A stretch of DNA of 64,000 nt from Phytopythium helicoides (taxonomy: Eukaryota; Oomycota; Peronosporomycetes; Pythiales; Pythiaceae), in contig JANFNE010000050.1 in assembly GCA_024867545.1 (NCBI GenBank), positions 310,001-374,000 of the forward strand, written 5' to 3'. Under the pieces are notes generated by a model. That model searched no databases and was not told the DNA's origin. It saw only the letters and a list, made by a program, of their open reading frames with translations. This document shows, in pieces, positions 1 to 10,455 of this stretch (the stretch's first letter is position 1; every line of letters starts with the position of its first letter). A program made the translations under genes and the position numbers.

Positions 1-1
1 C

Positions 2-2119
2 ATGTTCAGTGGCGACGTGGTGTACGGAATGATTGATGCGATCTCTGATGAACTGGCTGGGTCGAAGCCAACTCCCCGCTTCCCCGAACCTGCAACAGCT
101 TACCTGCGAACAAGGAGTGTATTTCGCGATCGTTTTCACCACCTCTTACTTCCTGGGCTGTTTAGCGACAAAGTATGGCGAACGCATCAGGGTCTTTACT
201 ACTCGCCAGACACTCTTGCCTTCCACAAGGATCCATCCAAACGGCTTGGCTCGCTTTGTTACAATCGCGGTGCTCGCCCCAACTTTTGTAACGAGGTGTA
301 CATCAATTACATGCGCTCATGCAAACGCGGGGTTGCCAAATGCACGGGTGTTGGACTTCTCCATATGGACATCCTCAAATCTGTCGACGCCATTCAGCAA
401 GCGAACCCTGGCTCCGTGGTTGATTTGACCATTCTCGATAGCCAGGATGACATCCAGGAAACGGTAGGCGGGATCTCGACCGTCGGATTTCGTCGCAGCG
501 AAGTCACGTCGATCGTTCGCGCTCGAAACTGCTCGGTCGACATGTCCGAGTGCGAGACAGTCTTCATCCAGGAGCATCGATATGCGACTGCGCGAGTAAC
601 GAGCGATTCCGACGAGTGGTTTGTGGTGGTGGGTACCATGCGCTCGATTGGACAGGCTTACATGTTCCTGCGCGTTGTCCTCTTGATTGGTGGCTGCTTC
701 GTTTGGGTTAAGACCATTGCCAAGACGGCATCGACAAGCGTTCGGCCTCTCCACTATTTACTGCGCGACACCGGCCGATTGCTTGGCAAGGTGCCCATCC
801 ACTGCGTCGTCTACGGCAGCCCGTTCCCAATCTTCTGCTACGCGTTTGCACACTTTGTTGACTCGCCGGCGACGTATTTGCTGCTCAACGGCTCGTTCTT
901 GTCCAATGGCGGGTTGCTGCATGTCACCGTCAGCCAGTTTGTGCCTCTCGCTGTCATGCAAATGCGCAATGTTTGGTTGTTTGCACTGATCTTACAAGCG
1001 GTTGTTACTGTCCATTCTTCAGACCGATTTGGTTGGCGCCGATGCCAGCACAAACCTCCTCTGCCTGAAGCTGCTCAGCAATATTTTACTCCAGCAGCCG
1101 GGGGAAACAACGATAAGCACCGACCATTTGATCTTCGAGGCGTACTCGGAGTGCCAGAGTACATTTTGAGCGCGCTATCCTGCATCACTGTGGTGGCTCA
1201 GTACCGACTCCCATCGTTCCGCTACACGGCCATCACCGACTTGTACGAGCTCACTAATCCCCGCGACCACAGCAATCAGCGACTCATGGCTGCCAAGTAC
1301 CAGCACGCATCCATCAATGGAAAGAGGGGTTCAGGGGCTCGGCAACTAGGAGGTGTGGTCATTGACCTCAAATTTTTGGTCACGGCATTGATTGTTGTGC
1401 TCACAATCTACAGCGCCGCCAATTTGATGGTGCTCGTCATGAACCATCTCCTCGAGGCGCACCATCAAAGATCCACAAAGCGCCACGAGCAAAGCACAAG
1501 CTCTCCATGTCGACTGACCCGTCGACTAACCCCTTGGCGCCTCGGCTCCCGAACGCCTGTTCCATACTCTGCCGGAGTACTCTGGCCGAAAACCGCGCTC
1601 TGTGTGCATTGGACAAGCGACTTTTTCTGCATTGAGCAGATACCTCGTGCTGCAGTTTCTCCACTGCGCGCTGCAGTGAGGGAGGGAGTCAGGCGCACAA
1701 CGACAAATTTGGCGTCCTTCTCGAAGCAGCTGCTCAAGTTTCAACACTCGGGGACTCCCGTTCCTACTTCAATCTCCACGTCCTCCCCAATGTCAAGCTT
1801 GCGCCGTATCGAGCGCTCGCAGTTTGCGCCAAGCTCGCCCGTCATGAACGCGATGACATTCGAGCGGCTGCAGCGTCGTCTGGAGCGCTTGGGAGACCGC
1901 GACGAGCGCGTGGGCGCCAACATCGCCTTCATGAACCTGGTGGTAATGAGCGACCCGATCGTGCTCGTGGTCGTGAGGCGCCTCGCTCGCATCCGGCTCG
2001 GGTACTACGCCGTGAACGCGCAGCAAGGGCTGCTGCTGCTCCCGGAGACAGGCGGCCGCCAACGCGAGCGACGAGAGCGAGCTCAAGCTGTTAGGCGAGG
2101 GTGGATGCGTGGGACCTGA
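2..2119 (+). CDS. Multi-pass membrane protein, oomycete family, copy A (5' partial)
   Basis: This is the 3' part of a large membrane protein; the window edge cuts off its start. The visible part is 705 residues. The N-terminal ~215 residues are hydrophilic with motifs shared with the copy at 58-60.7 kb: RPNFCNE, a LDSQDD/LESQDD pair, VGFRR and RARNC. About six hydrophobic segments follow, near residues 220-240, 263-285, 292-318, 321-340, 380-400 and 450-480, then a Ser/Arg-rich tail with a conserved CVHWT motif and a final LGYY segment. I recognise no enzyme or transporter signature, so function is unknown. The last ~20 codons may be misframed: two +1 shifts after about position 2060 would restore similarity to copy B (an LSW-containing tail) and end at the TAG at 2146-2148. 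No intron is needed. Confidence 0.7.
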   Translation: MFSGDVVYGMIDAISDELAGSKPTPRFPEPATAYLRTRSVFRDRFHHLLLPGLFSDKVWRTHQGLYYSPDTLAFHKDPSKRLGSLCYNRGARPNFCNEVYINYMRSCKRGVAKCTGVGLLHMDILKSVDAIQQANPGSVVDLTILDSQDDIQETVGGISTVGFRRSEVTSIVRARNCSVDMSECETVFIQEHRYATARVTSDSDEWFVVVGTMRSIGQAYMFLRVVLLIGGCFVWVKTIAKTASTSVRPLHYLLRDTGRLLGKVPIHCVVYGSPFPIFCYAFAHFVDSPATYLLLNGSFLSNGGLLHVTVSQFVPLAVMQMRNVWLFALILQAVVTVHSSDRFGWRRCQHKPPLPEAAQQYFTPAAGGNNDKHRPFDLRGVLGVPEYILSALSCITVVAQYRLPSFRYTAITDLYELTNPRDHSNQRLMAAKYQHASINGKRGSGARQLGGVVIDLKFLVTALIVVLTIYSAANLMVLVMNHLLEAHHQRSTKRHEQSTSSPCRLTRRLTPWRLGSRTPVPYSAGVLWPKTALCVHWTSDFFCIEQIPRAAVSPLRAAVREGVRRTTTNLASFSKQLLKFQHSGTPVPTSISTSSPMSSLRRIERSQFAPSSPVMNAMTFERLQRRLERLGDRDERVGANIAFMNLVVMSDPIVLVVVRRLARIRLGYYAVNAQQGLLLLPETGGRQRERRERAQAVRRGWMRGT

Positions 2120-2449
2120 GCTGGTGCGAGCTGCTGCATTGCGGTTAGCTGTGACAATGGTTGATCAGTCAGGTTGAAGTGCGTGGCAATGATTGGCGTC
2201 AGACTCTGACGCGCGGGTGTTGACGTTGACGGGTCAGCTCGCCGGAATCTGACGGTCCAGTAGTCATTCTCTCGAGAAAATGTCATTTCGGTCGGCCTAC
2301 GACCAGTATTCACTGAAAGATTGTATGCTGCGCCCCCCATGTCCGCTGAATGTGTTGAGGTAAACGGCGGCCCAAGTTCAAAGAGCTCGTGCATGCCGAG
2401 CGCTCACTTCCCCACTCGCCGAGAAAGGCCGAAGAGCTCCCCGCCCGCC
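2120..2449 (+). promoter_or_regulatory. Catalase upstream region with oomycete initiator-like motif
   Basis: This spacer lies between the membrane-protein stop and the chosen catalase start. TCATTCT at 2264-2270 matches the core of the oomycete initiator (Inr), and a T-rich TCATTTCGG follows at 2282-2290, as in the usual Inr plus flanking-region arrangement. If transcription starts there, an ATG at 2280 would open a 25-codon upstream frame ending in TAA, and ATGs at 2339 and 2393 lie in frame with catalase. The Inr assignment is by pattern only. Confidence 0.35.
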
Positions 2450-4006
2450 ATGGCCAAGCCCACGACCGCCACCACGAGCAACGGCGCGCCGCTGCCGCCC
2501 AACGGGCTCACGGCCTCGGCCACCGCCGGCCCGCGCGGCCCGATCGTGCTGCAGGACTTCGCGCTCATCGACCACCTGGCGCACTTCGACCGCGAGCGCA
2601 TCCCTGAGCGCGTGGTGCACGCCAAGGGCGCCGGCGCCTTCGGCTACTTCGAGGTCACGCACCCAGAGATCACCAAGTACACCAAGGCCAAGCTCTTCTC
2701 GGACGTGGGCAAGCGCACGCCCGTTGCGCTCCGCTTCTCGACGGTCGGCGGCGAGCTCGGAAGCGCCGACACGGTGCGCGACCCGCGCGGCTTCGCCGTC
2801 AAGTTCTACACGGAGGAGGGCAACTGGGACCTCGTGGGCAACAACACGCCCATCTTCTTCATCCGCGACCCGATCCTCTTCCCGAGCTTCATCCACACGC
2901 AGAAGCGCCTGCCGAACACGCACCTCAAGGATGACGACATGATGTGGGACTTCTTCTCGCTCCGCCCCGAGACGCTGCACCAGCAGTCGTTCCTCTTCGC
3001 GGACCGCGGTATCCCGGACGGCTACCGCTTCCTCAACGGCTACGGCTCGCACACTTTTGCCAACATCAACGCCAAGGGCGAGGTCGTGTACGTCAAGTAC
3101 CACTTCAAGACGGACCAGGGCATCCGCAACCTGCCTGTGGACAGGGCTGCCGAGCTGGCCTCGTCCGACCCGGACTACGCCATTCGCGACCTGTACAATG
3201 CCATCGCCAACAAGCAGTACCCGACCTGGACGCTGTACATCCAGGTGATGACTCCCGAGGAGGCCGAGCGCACGCCGTACGCGTTCGATGTGACCAAGAT
3301 CTGGCCGCACGACAAGTTCCCGCTCATTGAAGTTGGCCGCCTGGTGCTCAACCGCAACCCGAAGAACTACTTCGCCGAGGTCGAGCAGCTCGCGTTCTCG
3401 CCGTCGCACTTTGTGCCGGGCATTGAGGCTTCGCCGGACAAGATGCTTCAGGGCCGCCTGTTCTCGTACCCGGACACGCACCGCCACCGCCTGGGAGTCA
3501 ACTACCAGCAGATCCCGGTGAACCGTCCGATCAAGGAGCCGCAGACGTACCAGCGCGACGGCTTCATGGCTGTCACGGGCAACATGTACGACGCGCCGAA
3601 CTACTTCCCCAACAGCAAGAGCGGCCCGGCTGAGCGCTCGGACTTGAGCTTCCACGCGTACTCTGGCGAGCACACGCGTGTGAACAAGTACTCGACGGTG
3701 GACGACGACAACTTCTCGCAGGTGCGCGACTTCTACAACAAGACTCTGAACGCCGAGGCCCGCGAGCGCCTTACGTCCAACATCGCTGGCTCGCTCGTGA
3801 ACGCGTCCAAGCCGGTGCAGGACCGCGCCATTGCCAACTTCACCAAGGTGGACCCGCACTACGGTCGCCGTGTGCAGGAGAAGGTGGCGGCGCTTGCGCG
3901 CGAGAAGAAGGCGGCGCCGCAGCTGCCGCCTCCGGCCAAGCTGAACCCGCCGCGCAAGCCGTTCGTGCCGGCCGAGCCGACGGAGGACTTTGCGCCGCGC
4001 CTCTAA
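2450..4006 (+). CDS. CAT: Catalase (haem monofunctional, clade 3-like small subunit)
   Basis: Breaks down hydrogen peroxide to water and oxygen using haem. The 518-residue product has the full family signature: the active-site stretch with [15 protein letters not shown] (catalytic His57), the GNNTPIFF segment (catalytic Asn near residue 131), and the haem-ligand box [14 protein letters not shown] with Tyr340. Length fits a small-subunit catalase, and there is no intron. I chose the ATG at 2450 because its context (gccATGg) is good and the codon use typical of the gene begins there; in-frame ATGs at 2339 and 2393 would add up to 37 residues. The protein ends in -PRL, which resembles a weak, non-canonical PTS1, so peroxisomal targeting is possible but not certain. 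The long opposite-strand frame here is a shadow of GC-rich codons. Confidence 0.97.
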   Translation: MAKPTTATTSNGAPLPPNGLTASATAGPRGPIVLQDFALIDHLAHFDRERIPERVVHAKGAGAFGYFEVTHPEITKYTKAKLFSDVGKRTPVALRFSTVGGELGSADTVRDPRGFAVKFYTEEGNWDLVGNNTPIFFIRDPILFPSFIHTQKRLPNTHLKDDDMMWDFFSLRPETLHQQSFLFADRGIPDGYRFLNGYGSHTFANINAKGEVVYVKYHFKTDQGIRNLPVDRAAELASSDPDYAIRDLYNAIANKQYPTWTLYIQVMTPEEAERTPYAFDVTKIWPHDKFPLIEVGRLVLNRNPKNYFAEVEQLAFSPSHFVPGIEASPDKMLQGRLFSYPDTHRHRLGVNYQQIPVNRPIKEPQTYQRDGFMAVTGNMYDAPNYFPNSKSGPAERSDLSFHAYSGEHTRVNKYSTVDDDNFSQVRDFYNKTLNAEARERLTSNIAGSLVNASKPVQDRAIANFTKVDPHYGRRVQEKVAALAREKKAAPQLPPPAKLNPPRKPFVPAEPTEDFAPRL

Positions 4007-4716
4007 GTGTAGTGTGGGCGAGTGAGGAAGTGATCTCGGGGCAGGTCGTGGTTTGCATGACCTGCTCTCAATTGAATATGCATCGCACACGATGTGTTGT
4101 GTTCATCGCACATGTAGTCTTGTCATTTCGCGTCGTCTATTGTAGTCTCCAGTATCAGACAATGGAACGAACAGTCGGGTTCGGTCGGCGCCTCATACCT
4201 CGCCGAAAATCAGCGTCCACCCATCCCTCAAGAAAAACTCCATGCGATCCGTCACGAAGAATTTCTCAAGCGTTTTGTTTAGCTGGGCGTTACCTCGTCG
4301 TCATGTTGGTGCGAGATCACACCAACGCGAGCGCGTGGTCTCGTTAACCGCTGGTAAATGGTCTGCTTGGGTCTGCGTCGCCTCTGCTGGCTGGGAGGAA
4401 TCAAGCTGCGTGGCGCGAGCAGCTCCACGTTACGACGTGACGCCCGGGATGGCTACAGCGGTGGCTGCTGGGTTTCTGCGCCGGCTCTCGCCACCGATTG
4501 GCCGAAACTCGATGATCCGCCGCCAGCGCTCTCCTCCGATTGGCCCAATCGGCGACGTGGCTAGCCCCGTGGAAATCCTGAAAGGTTGGAGAACCCCCGA
4601 CGCTTCTCTGCGCCCACTTTCTCACGGCGCGCCCGCGCTCCCCACGCGAGGTATACAAACGCCGAGTCGAGGCGCGCCGATCCGCCGCCACCTCACTCGC
4701 CGACTCGCCGCCGCCC
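4007..4716. promoter_or_regulatory. Intergenic region: catalase 3' end and promoter of next gene
   Basis: I see no gene here. The first ~300 bp are moderately AT-rich and probably hold the catalase 3' UTR. The last ~250 bp become GC-rich and carry three CCAAT boxes: ATTGG at 4497-4501, ATTGG at 4539-4543, and CCAAT at 4545-4549 on the other strand. The downstream gene starts at 4717. Confidence 0.4.
4536..4552. promoter_or_regulatory. Palindrome of two divergent CCAAT boxes
   Basis: CCGATTGG at 4536-4543 and CCAATCGG at 4545-4552 form a perfect 8-bp inverted repeat around one central C, about 165 bp before the start codon at 4717. CCAAT boxes are classic NF-Y sites in eukaryotes; the back-to-back arrangement suggests a real promoter element, but binding is inferred. 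Confidence 0.4.
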
Positions 4717-5590
4717 ATGACGGCGCCGCCGCCCCCCGCGCCCGCGCACCGCCGCCACCACTCGGAGCTCGACATGAACTCGCTGCGCCGCATCAGCGAG
4801 GCGCTGCTGCTCGCGCAGAACCGCGCGCGCCGCGCCACGGACCGCGCCAACCGCAGCGAGCGGTGAGCTGCTCGCGCGCGTCCTTTCTCAGCCGGATGGG
4901 GCCCGCTCACGCGCTGGTGACCGCTCTGCAGGCTGCTGCACGCCGTGTTCGCGCGCGTGGACGACGCCACGGCCGCCGCGCTGCGCGTCGAGATGGACGC
5001 GCTCTCGGGTGCGACCCGCTCGCCCCGCCGCCGGATCCGCCGCACTAACGAGGCGCTGCTCGCTGATGTCGCAGGGCTCGACGACTGGCGCGCGCCCGCC
5101 GTGTCCATGGACGACATGGCGCTGCGAGAGGCGCCGTCGCTCACCACGCAGCTGCTGGCGCGCCCCAGCGCCATCGAGGACGCCGCCGAGCTCGAGATCG
5201 CGCAGGTCGCGCGAGAGATCGTCGCCAACCTGCGCGGCGCCGGCGCGCGCCACCGCCTGCTCGTCGACCACGTGGCCAAGCGCGTGTCGACGGACGACAG
5301 CGCCATCGATGACTACCGGCGACGAGCGCCACGCGCCTCCATGGGCGTGCTAGGCTTCAGCTCGCTGCAGTTCGTCGCCGGACTGCTCGTCGGCGTCTGC
5401 ATGGGCGTGACGCTCGCGCGCTTGGCATCGCCGTCGACCTGTGCGCCAGCAGTCGCTCGTCAGCAAGCTGTCCAAGTGGTGCAGCGACCGCGCGCGCGTC
5501 GGCCGCTACTACGCGTCGCCCCACGCGCTGCCATTCCCGCTCGACGACCTCAGCTACTTTGTGCACCCGCCCGCGGTCGAGGTGGCGTAG
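4717..5590 (+). CDS. Small C-terminally anchored membrane protein, function unknown
   Basis: Three exons: 4717-4862, 4932-5008, and from 5075. Both introns have GT-AG ends (4863-4931, 69 nt; 5009-5074, 66 nt, with a CTAAC branch-like site at 5045). Splicing joins Ala/Arg-rich helical segments of the kind seen in coiled-coil proteins, followed by one hydrophobic segment around 5345-5420. Beyond ~5425 the original frame becomes Arg/Pro-rich, while another frame gives a protein-like tail (QQSLVSK ... FVHPPAVEVA) ending in TAG at 5588-5590. Reaching that tail needs two single-base shifts (~5425 and ~5450), like those seen in other genes here; without them the frame ends at 5718. I recognise no family. 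The architecture recalls tail-anchored adaptors or SNARE-like proteins, but no SNARE motif is visible. Confidence 0.5.
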
Positions 5591-5866
5591 ACGCCACCTC
5601 CCGCGCGCGCCGTGTCTTCAAGCAGCCGTCCGTTACTTGTGTACACTACGGAGCTCGCCTGTATGTTGGCGCGCCACCCTCGGCCGCTGGTGTCTCCGCC
5701 CGACTTCCCGCATATTAATCCATCGCTATTGGTCCCACCTTCTTTGCATGCACCTACGGGATCGCCACCGATGGATGGTCGTTCATCACTAGCTAGCTCG
5801 GCTCTATTAGCGGACACAAGACTCCTCCTTCACCTCTACCGGACCGACCTCGCAGCTCGAGCACAT

Positions 5867-6424
5867 TTAGATGGAGAACTCGTTGAAGCTGGCCTTGTCG
5901 CGGTTCTTCTTCTTGCCCTTGGCCTTGGTCACCTCTTCCCGCGCGATGCGCACCGACGTCGGGTCGGCGCTCTTCTTCTTCTTGGCCTTGGACTTGACGA
6001 GCGCCTTGATATCCACGACGGCCGGCGCGGCCTCCTCAGTCGCGGCGGGGGTCGCAGCAGCGCTCGACTTCTTCTTGCCCTTCTTCTTCTTCTTGGACGC
6101 GGACGCACCGTCAGCCTCGGCCGCCGGCTTGGGCGTCTCCTCCTTCTTCTCCTCCTTCTTCTCAGCGGGGGTATCGGTCGCTGCGGGCATTTCACGACTC
6201 GTTAGCTACTCGATCCGATCACAGCACAAAAGTTTCGTCGACAGCACGCACGGGTGATGCCGAGCTCGGCCAGCGCCGACTCGAACTCGTCCATCTCGAG
6301 CTTCTTCTTCTCCTTCTTGGAGAGCGTGCGCGCGGCGGACTCCTTCTTCTTGGGCGCCTCGACCGCGGGCTTGGCGGGCTCGTCGTCCTCTTCCTCCTCC
6401 TCCGACTCGTCGTCCGAGTCCTCG

Positions 6425-6456
<32 letters not shown>

Positions 6457-6725
6457 GGCGGCCGGCGCGGGGGCCGCAGCCGCCGCGTGGTCCTCGTCGT
6501 CGCTCTCGTCGCCCCACGCGGACGTCGACTTCTGGCTCACGAAGGCCGCGAAGCTCTTCTTGGGGTCGGCGCTCTCTCCCTTGGCGCCCTTCTTGCTCTT
6601 CTTCTCGGGCGCCAGCGCTGCGTCCGGCCCAGCGCGTCAGCCTCCCCCTCCACTTCAACAAGTGACAAACAGCAGCAGCAGCAGCAAGCGCACGCACCGG
6701 CGAAGACGTTGACGTTGGCGCTCAT
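5867..6725 (-). CDS. Lys/Glu-rich low-complexity protein, three exons
   Basis: Minus-strand gene with exons 6698-6725, 6252-6617 and 5867-6180. Introns 6618-6697 (80 nt, containing a short GCT/CAG run) and 6181-6251 (71 nt) both start GTGCGTG and end AG. The spliced product is 235 residues: a short MSANVNVF start, an Ala/Glu/Asp run around residues 50-95, a conserved-looking block with LSKKEKKK followed by EFESALAELGI, then Lys-rich blocks and a C-terminus ending FNEFSI. The charge blocks and the LSKKEKKK motif suggest a nuclear or ribosome-associated factor. No catalytic domain is present, and I cannot name the family. It is divergent from the gene at 7224, sharing a ~500-bp promoter region. 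Confidence 0.7.
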
Positions 6726-7223
6726 GGCGGCGGGCGGATCCTTCTCGGCTCGGGGAGCGCTAAATGACTGGCGAGCCTTGGATACGGGGGTCGGAACCTG
6801 CGCTAGCGCATCATGCGGTTGCGGAGGCTGTGTGGGCCACTCGAGCGCGCTCTCTGTCCGCATTTCGCCCAATCGCGGCCTGCCAACTAAAAATCCCCCG
6901 AAACCCCCGCTCTTTGCGCGCGCTGATTGGCAGAAATACCGTCGGTTTTCCGCGAGCCGACGCTTCGGGGCAACATGTGCCGCGCCGATCGATCCCCGCA
7001 GTCGCCAAGTCCTCGCGCCGCGCTCGCCACGCTCGCCACTCGCGCTCTCGCTCGCCCCCGACGGCTCCAGCTCTGGGCCTGAAGCGCGCGCTATTCGCGG
7101 ACGCAGCTGCTAAAATTACCGCCGAAACGCACCACCCGCCGCGCTCGCCCGCCCGCCGCCGCCTCTCGGGCGACTTCGTACGTTGCACTCGCTCGCTGGG
7201 GGCCGCGCAGGGACTGACTCGCC
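6726..7223. promoter_or_regulatory. Divergent promoter region with CCAAT boxes
   Basis: This 498-bp GC-rich region separates two head-to-head genes. It contains CCAAT at 6869-6873 and ATTGG (CCAAT on the other strand) at 6926-6930. No gene is supported here. A shared bidirectional promoter is the simplest reading of the layout. Confidence 0.45.
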
Positions 7224-7842
7224 ATGGCGCTGCGCCTCAAGGATGTCTACGGGACCTGCAAGAAGGAAATGACCGCCTCCTTTGACCGCAGCGACCTCGT
7301 GGCCGCCGTCACGCGCGGCAAGCCAGGGTACGCCAACCTCAACCAGCTCAACGTCGGCTCGCCAGGCAGCGACATCAGCGACATGGACGACACGGCCGAC
7401 CTGGAGGAGCTGCTCGCGCAGGGATCCACCAAGGGCCCGCAGATGCACCCGGGTGCGTAGATGGAGCCGCCGCATTGACGTCTGTACCAGCGGTGCTCAC
7501 GCTGCGTTTGCGAATGCAGGTATTATCTGCTGCGCCATCTTTTCCTTCTCGGGCTTCTTCCTGCTGGTGAGAGCGACCGCTTCTGCGATTCTCGAGTGTT
7601 GTGGCGATTGTGCTCACGGAAATTGTCAACGATAGCTCATTGTGGGCTGCATCGTCAGCAGCAACTCGCTCTACATCAAGGTCCGGCCGGCGCACGGCAA
7701 GAAAAAGTCGTCGCTGGCCACGAGCATCTTCCTCGCGTCCTTCCTCTACCTGTGCGTCTTCGGGACGAGCATCATGTACTTCCTGCGCGCGCGACGGGCG
7801 CAAAAGGTCTACCAGCTCTCGCTCGATATTCACGCAGACTGA
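7224..7842 (+). CDS. Small two-TM membrane protein (RNase kappa / V-ATPase-accessory-like)
   Basis: Three exons: 7224-7452, 7520-7566 and 7636-7842, with GT-AG introns of 67 and 69 nt. The product is 160 residues. An acidic, Ser/Asp-rich N-terminal half (~75 residues, no signal peptide) is followed by a first TM rich in Cys/Phe (CCAIFSFSGFFLL joined to LIVGCIVSSNSLYI) and a second TM (FLASFLYLCVFGTSIMYFL), ending in a short basic tail. The pattern of two TMs with a short loop resembles the ribonuclease kappa / V-ATPase subunit f family, but the similarity is judged by eye and the N-terminal extension is unusual. The start has a good context (gccATGg) and follows a stop-rich GC region. Confidence 0.6.
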
Positions 7843-8076
7843 CAAGAGCTCCGCGTCTGAATCGGGAGCGTGAAGGGTCGGGTGAGCGAGTCGAGTCGCG
7901 CGTGGACAGCGAGCTACCACAGCTTGTAGGTGCTCGCGTTGCCGACACGAGCCGCACTGTAGATTAGTATATTCAACGCCGACCGCCGCGCGCCGTCACT
8001 AGCAACGACCGGACAGGACAGGAACGCATTTATCGACCAGCACACAACAATATATAGACGAAAATGCTCAAACCGC

Positions 8077-9752
8077 TCACGGATGAGCTTCGTTGTCATC
8101 ACGGGCGCCACCTTTGCGGAGCTCGGGAGGGTCCCATACCATTAGGAGGTTTTTCTCGAACGCCTTCTTCTTGGCTTCGTCACCTGCCATCGCTCGTGCC
8201 TTCTTCTTCTTCGTTGCCTGCGCCACGGCAACTGATTCCCCGTTCAAAATCGCGGTGCACTGGAACATAGGCGAGTCCGGATGCGGAGACACATCTTCAA
8301 ACTCGAATCGGATGCGCAACTTTCCTTGCTGATCGAGTTGATTGAGCAGCTGCACCGAGTCGAGTTGCCGCTGCGTGATTGATAGTCGCACTGGATACGA
8401 CACTCCCTCCGGCATCTCACCGAAATTACTTGAGGCTTGCTCCGAAAGTGCATCTGTGCCGTCAGTGTTGCTACTGCTAGCTTCTCGGGGGAGCTTGGCA
8501 AGGTACTCCAGATCTGCTTCCACTAAGGTCCCTGCCGCTTGCTTTTGCTCCCACAGCTTTTTGATAGCGAGCTTGCATGCCTCATTCTTGACGCTCTTCT
8601 TTGAGGAACCTCGTACGTCATTTGCAAGGAGCTCGCCCGTAGTGCCATTTGCAACAGAGCAAGAGAACAGCGGCGACTCGCCCCTCTCCGACTCGTGCAA
8701 CTGCTTGACCTCGACCAAAAGCTGGATCAAAAGCCAGCGCACATGGTCAGCAAATCCACAAAGCGTGCCATCGCATAGATGCAAGCTTACCTGCTGTTTG
8801 ATCTTCATGAAGTACGTGTGAATTCGCACCGAGGCAAGAGCGTCATCCTCTTGAGTCGGCAGCGGCACTTGCTGGGCGGCAAGCTGCACTCTCTCCTTGT
8901 ACGCTTTCTCGCGTTCCTCTGCTTCCTCTGGGCTAAGTTGCTGCGCAGCCAGCTCCTCGTCCTTCTTGCGCTTGATCTCAGCCAGTTCAGCCTTCTCGCG
9001 CTCGTCCTTTGCCACTGCCGCCTCAATCTCTCGTTGGAGCACGTCCCACTGGCGGTTGTTCGGGTCCTTTGGCGCGGGCCTCGTCGAGAATCCGCATCGC
9101 GTCCTCGTGCAGGTGCTCCAAGAGGTGGACCTTGGCCATGGCGTAGAGCGCCTTGGTGGCGTTCGGGTCGACAGGCGAGCGCCTTGCGCGCGAACTCGCG
9201 GATGACCGGCGCGTCCTGCTCCTTGATGGCGCAGACGGCCACGTTGCAGCAGAGCGTGACGAACTTGCGCTGCGGCTCTGGCTCCCACTCCGCCGGGTCC
9301 AGTGCCTTGCCGTAGTACTCGTCTCTCTGCAGCTCGAGCAGCGCGTCCAGGCTCCTGGCGAAGGCGTTCCTCGCCGCGTAGAAGTTGCCGCGCCGGAACT
9401 TGTCCCTCCCGTCCTGCTGCGCGCTCTCCACTCTGCGCCGCAGCTCGGCGCTCGCGTCCTCCTGCGGGCTCTGCAGCGCCTCGAGCCGCTCGCTGGCCGC
9501 GCGCTCGTACCAGCGGTCGACGTCGCGCCCGTCGGCCGCCGCGTCCTCGAGGCGGAAGCGCTCGAGCACCGCGCGCACCTGCGGGTCCCAGACCCAGTCC
9601 TCGAACGACCGCGACGCGTCGCGAACAAACGACAGCAGCAGGTCGCGCACGCCCACGAGCGGCAGCAGCGGCCCCAGCAGCTTCTGCGTGGCCGGAGAGC
9701 TGCGCTCGAGCGCCAGCCGCAGCGCCGTCAGCTCCCGCTCCTCGACGCTCAT
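8077..9752 (-). CDS. TPR protein with two dsRNA-binding domains (two apparent 1-bp frame breaks)
   Basis: Minus-strand gene starting at the ATG at 9752. One intron at 8722-8790 (69 nt, GTAAGC...CCAG) interrupts it; because 69 is divisible by 3 it also reads through. If two single extra bases are discounted, the product is 534 residues. The N-terminal half has TPR-like helices (residues ~100-215, including ALYAMAKVHLLEHLHEDAM), then a charged helix rich in Glu/Lys. Two domains of the dsRBM type follow: residues ~321-380 (SPLF..., with GSSKKSVKNEACKLAIKKL) and ~443-512 (with KKKKARAMAGDEAKKKAFEK). The frame breaks lie at ~9180 and in an AAA run at ~9068-9070; each fits one inserted base. A role in dsRNA or small-RNA handling is inferred from the domains. 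It ends 234 bp from the convergent gene at 7842. Confidence 0.7.
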
Positions 9753-10209
9753 GACACTGCACGAATGTATGGCAACGGCAGGATACCCCAGACGGGCGTT
9801 TAGATTCGGCGATGACGGTAGGTGCGACTGGAAGAGGGAGGGCACTTCAACTTGCCAGACGACGAGGAGCTGATGGGACCCACAGACTGTTCGACGGATG
9901 GTGATATGATTGCTGCTCTGCGGAGCACAGGCTTCCACGGAGCCGCACAATACGCGCAAGCTGCTGTCGTGGCCGACGTTAGCACGGTGATTCAACTGGT
10001 GGTACCAATTCAATGTAGGCTCCTTGTCAAAGAGGCAATCGTCGTCGCTCACTTTGCAATTCTCCTGCAGCAGTACAAAGTGAACCAGTCCACTTCCCAA
10101 GCGTCCTCATTCGTCCGGTGTCAACCGTTCGCGAAGAATAGAGGTGGACTGGTGCACCACTCCTTCGACTTCGAACCAGCTCAATGATCGCCGCTGTCCG
10201 AGTGGTCCA
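9753..10209. other. Intergenic region, no supported gene
   Basis: This is the upstream region of the TPR/dsRBD gene. A 121-codon open frame on the plus strand (9822-10187) has no recognisable domain and looks like chance. I see no repeat or RNA gene. Confidence 0.4.
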
Positions 10210-10455
10210 GAACTTGGACATGGCAATTTCTTCCAGTACCTCCGGGACTACGGCACGAAGGTCAACACGCACGAACTTTTCCCAAATAAACCGAAGACCG
10301 TGGTGAAAACCATCGGACTTCTGGAGGGTACCGCAAGGAAGCTGGATCCTGGTTGGTATCTCGTCCGCGCGAGCGAAGACAACGCTGACCGTTGCTTTGC
10401 GCTTGGTGCATTCGGCTGGTTCGTCGTGCCGGTGGTGATAGAAACCGAAAGCTAG
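10210..10455 (+). pseudogene. Fragment of the gene intact at 52.9-53.8 kb
   Basis: Positions ~10,213-10,440 match the C-terminal half of the plus-strand gene at 52,935-53,831 in both DNA and protein (FFQYLRDYGT, FPNKPKTVVKT, DRCFALGAFG). The fragment lacks the Ser/Pro-rich N-terminal part and the last ~50 residues. Upstream sequence does not continue the match, and the frame stops at a TAG at 10,453. The substitutions are mostly conservative, so the copy is fairly young. It lies just outside the satellite array, while its intact relative lies just outside the other edge. Confidence 0.75.

Noticed and set aside
2378..4090. 570-codon minus-strand frame opposite catalase
   Set aside because: It mirrors GC-rich third positions of catalase and is Arg/Val/Leu-rich without a domain.
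6660..6695. CAG/GCA microsatellite as a repeat-expansion feature
   Set aside because: Only about five units, located in an intron.
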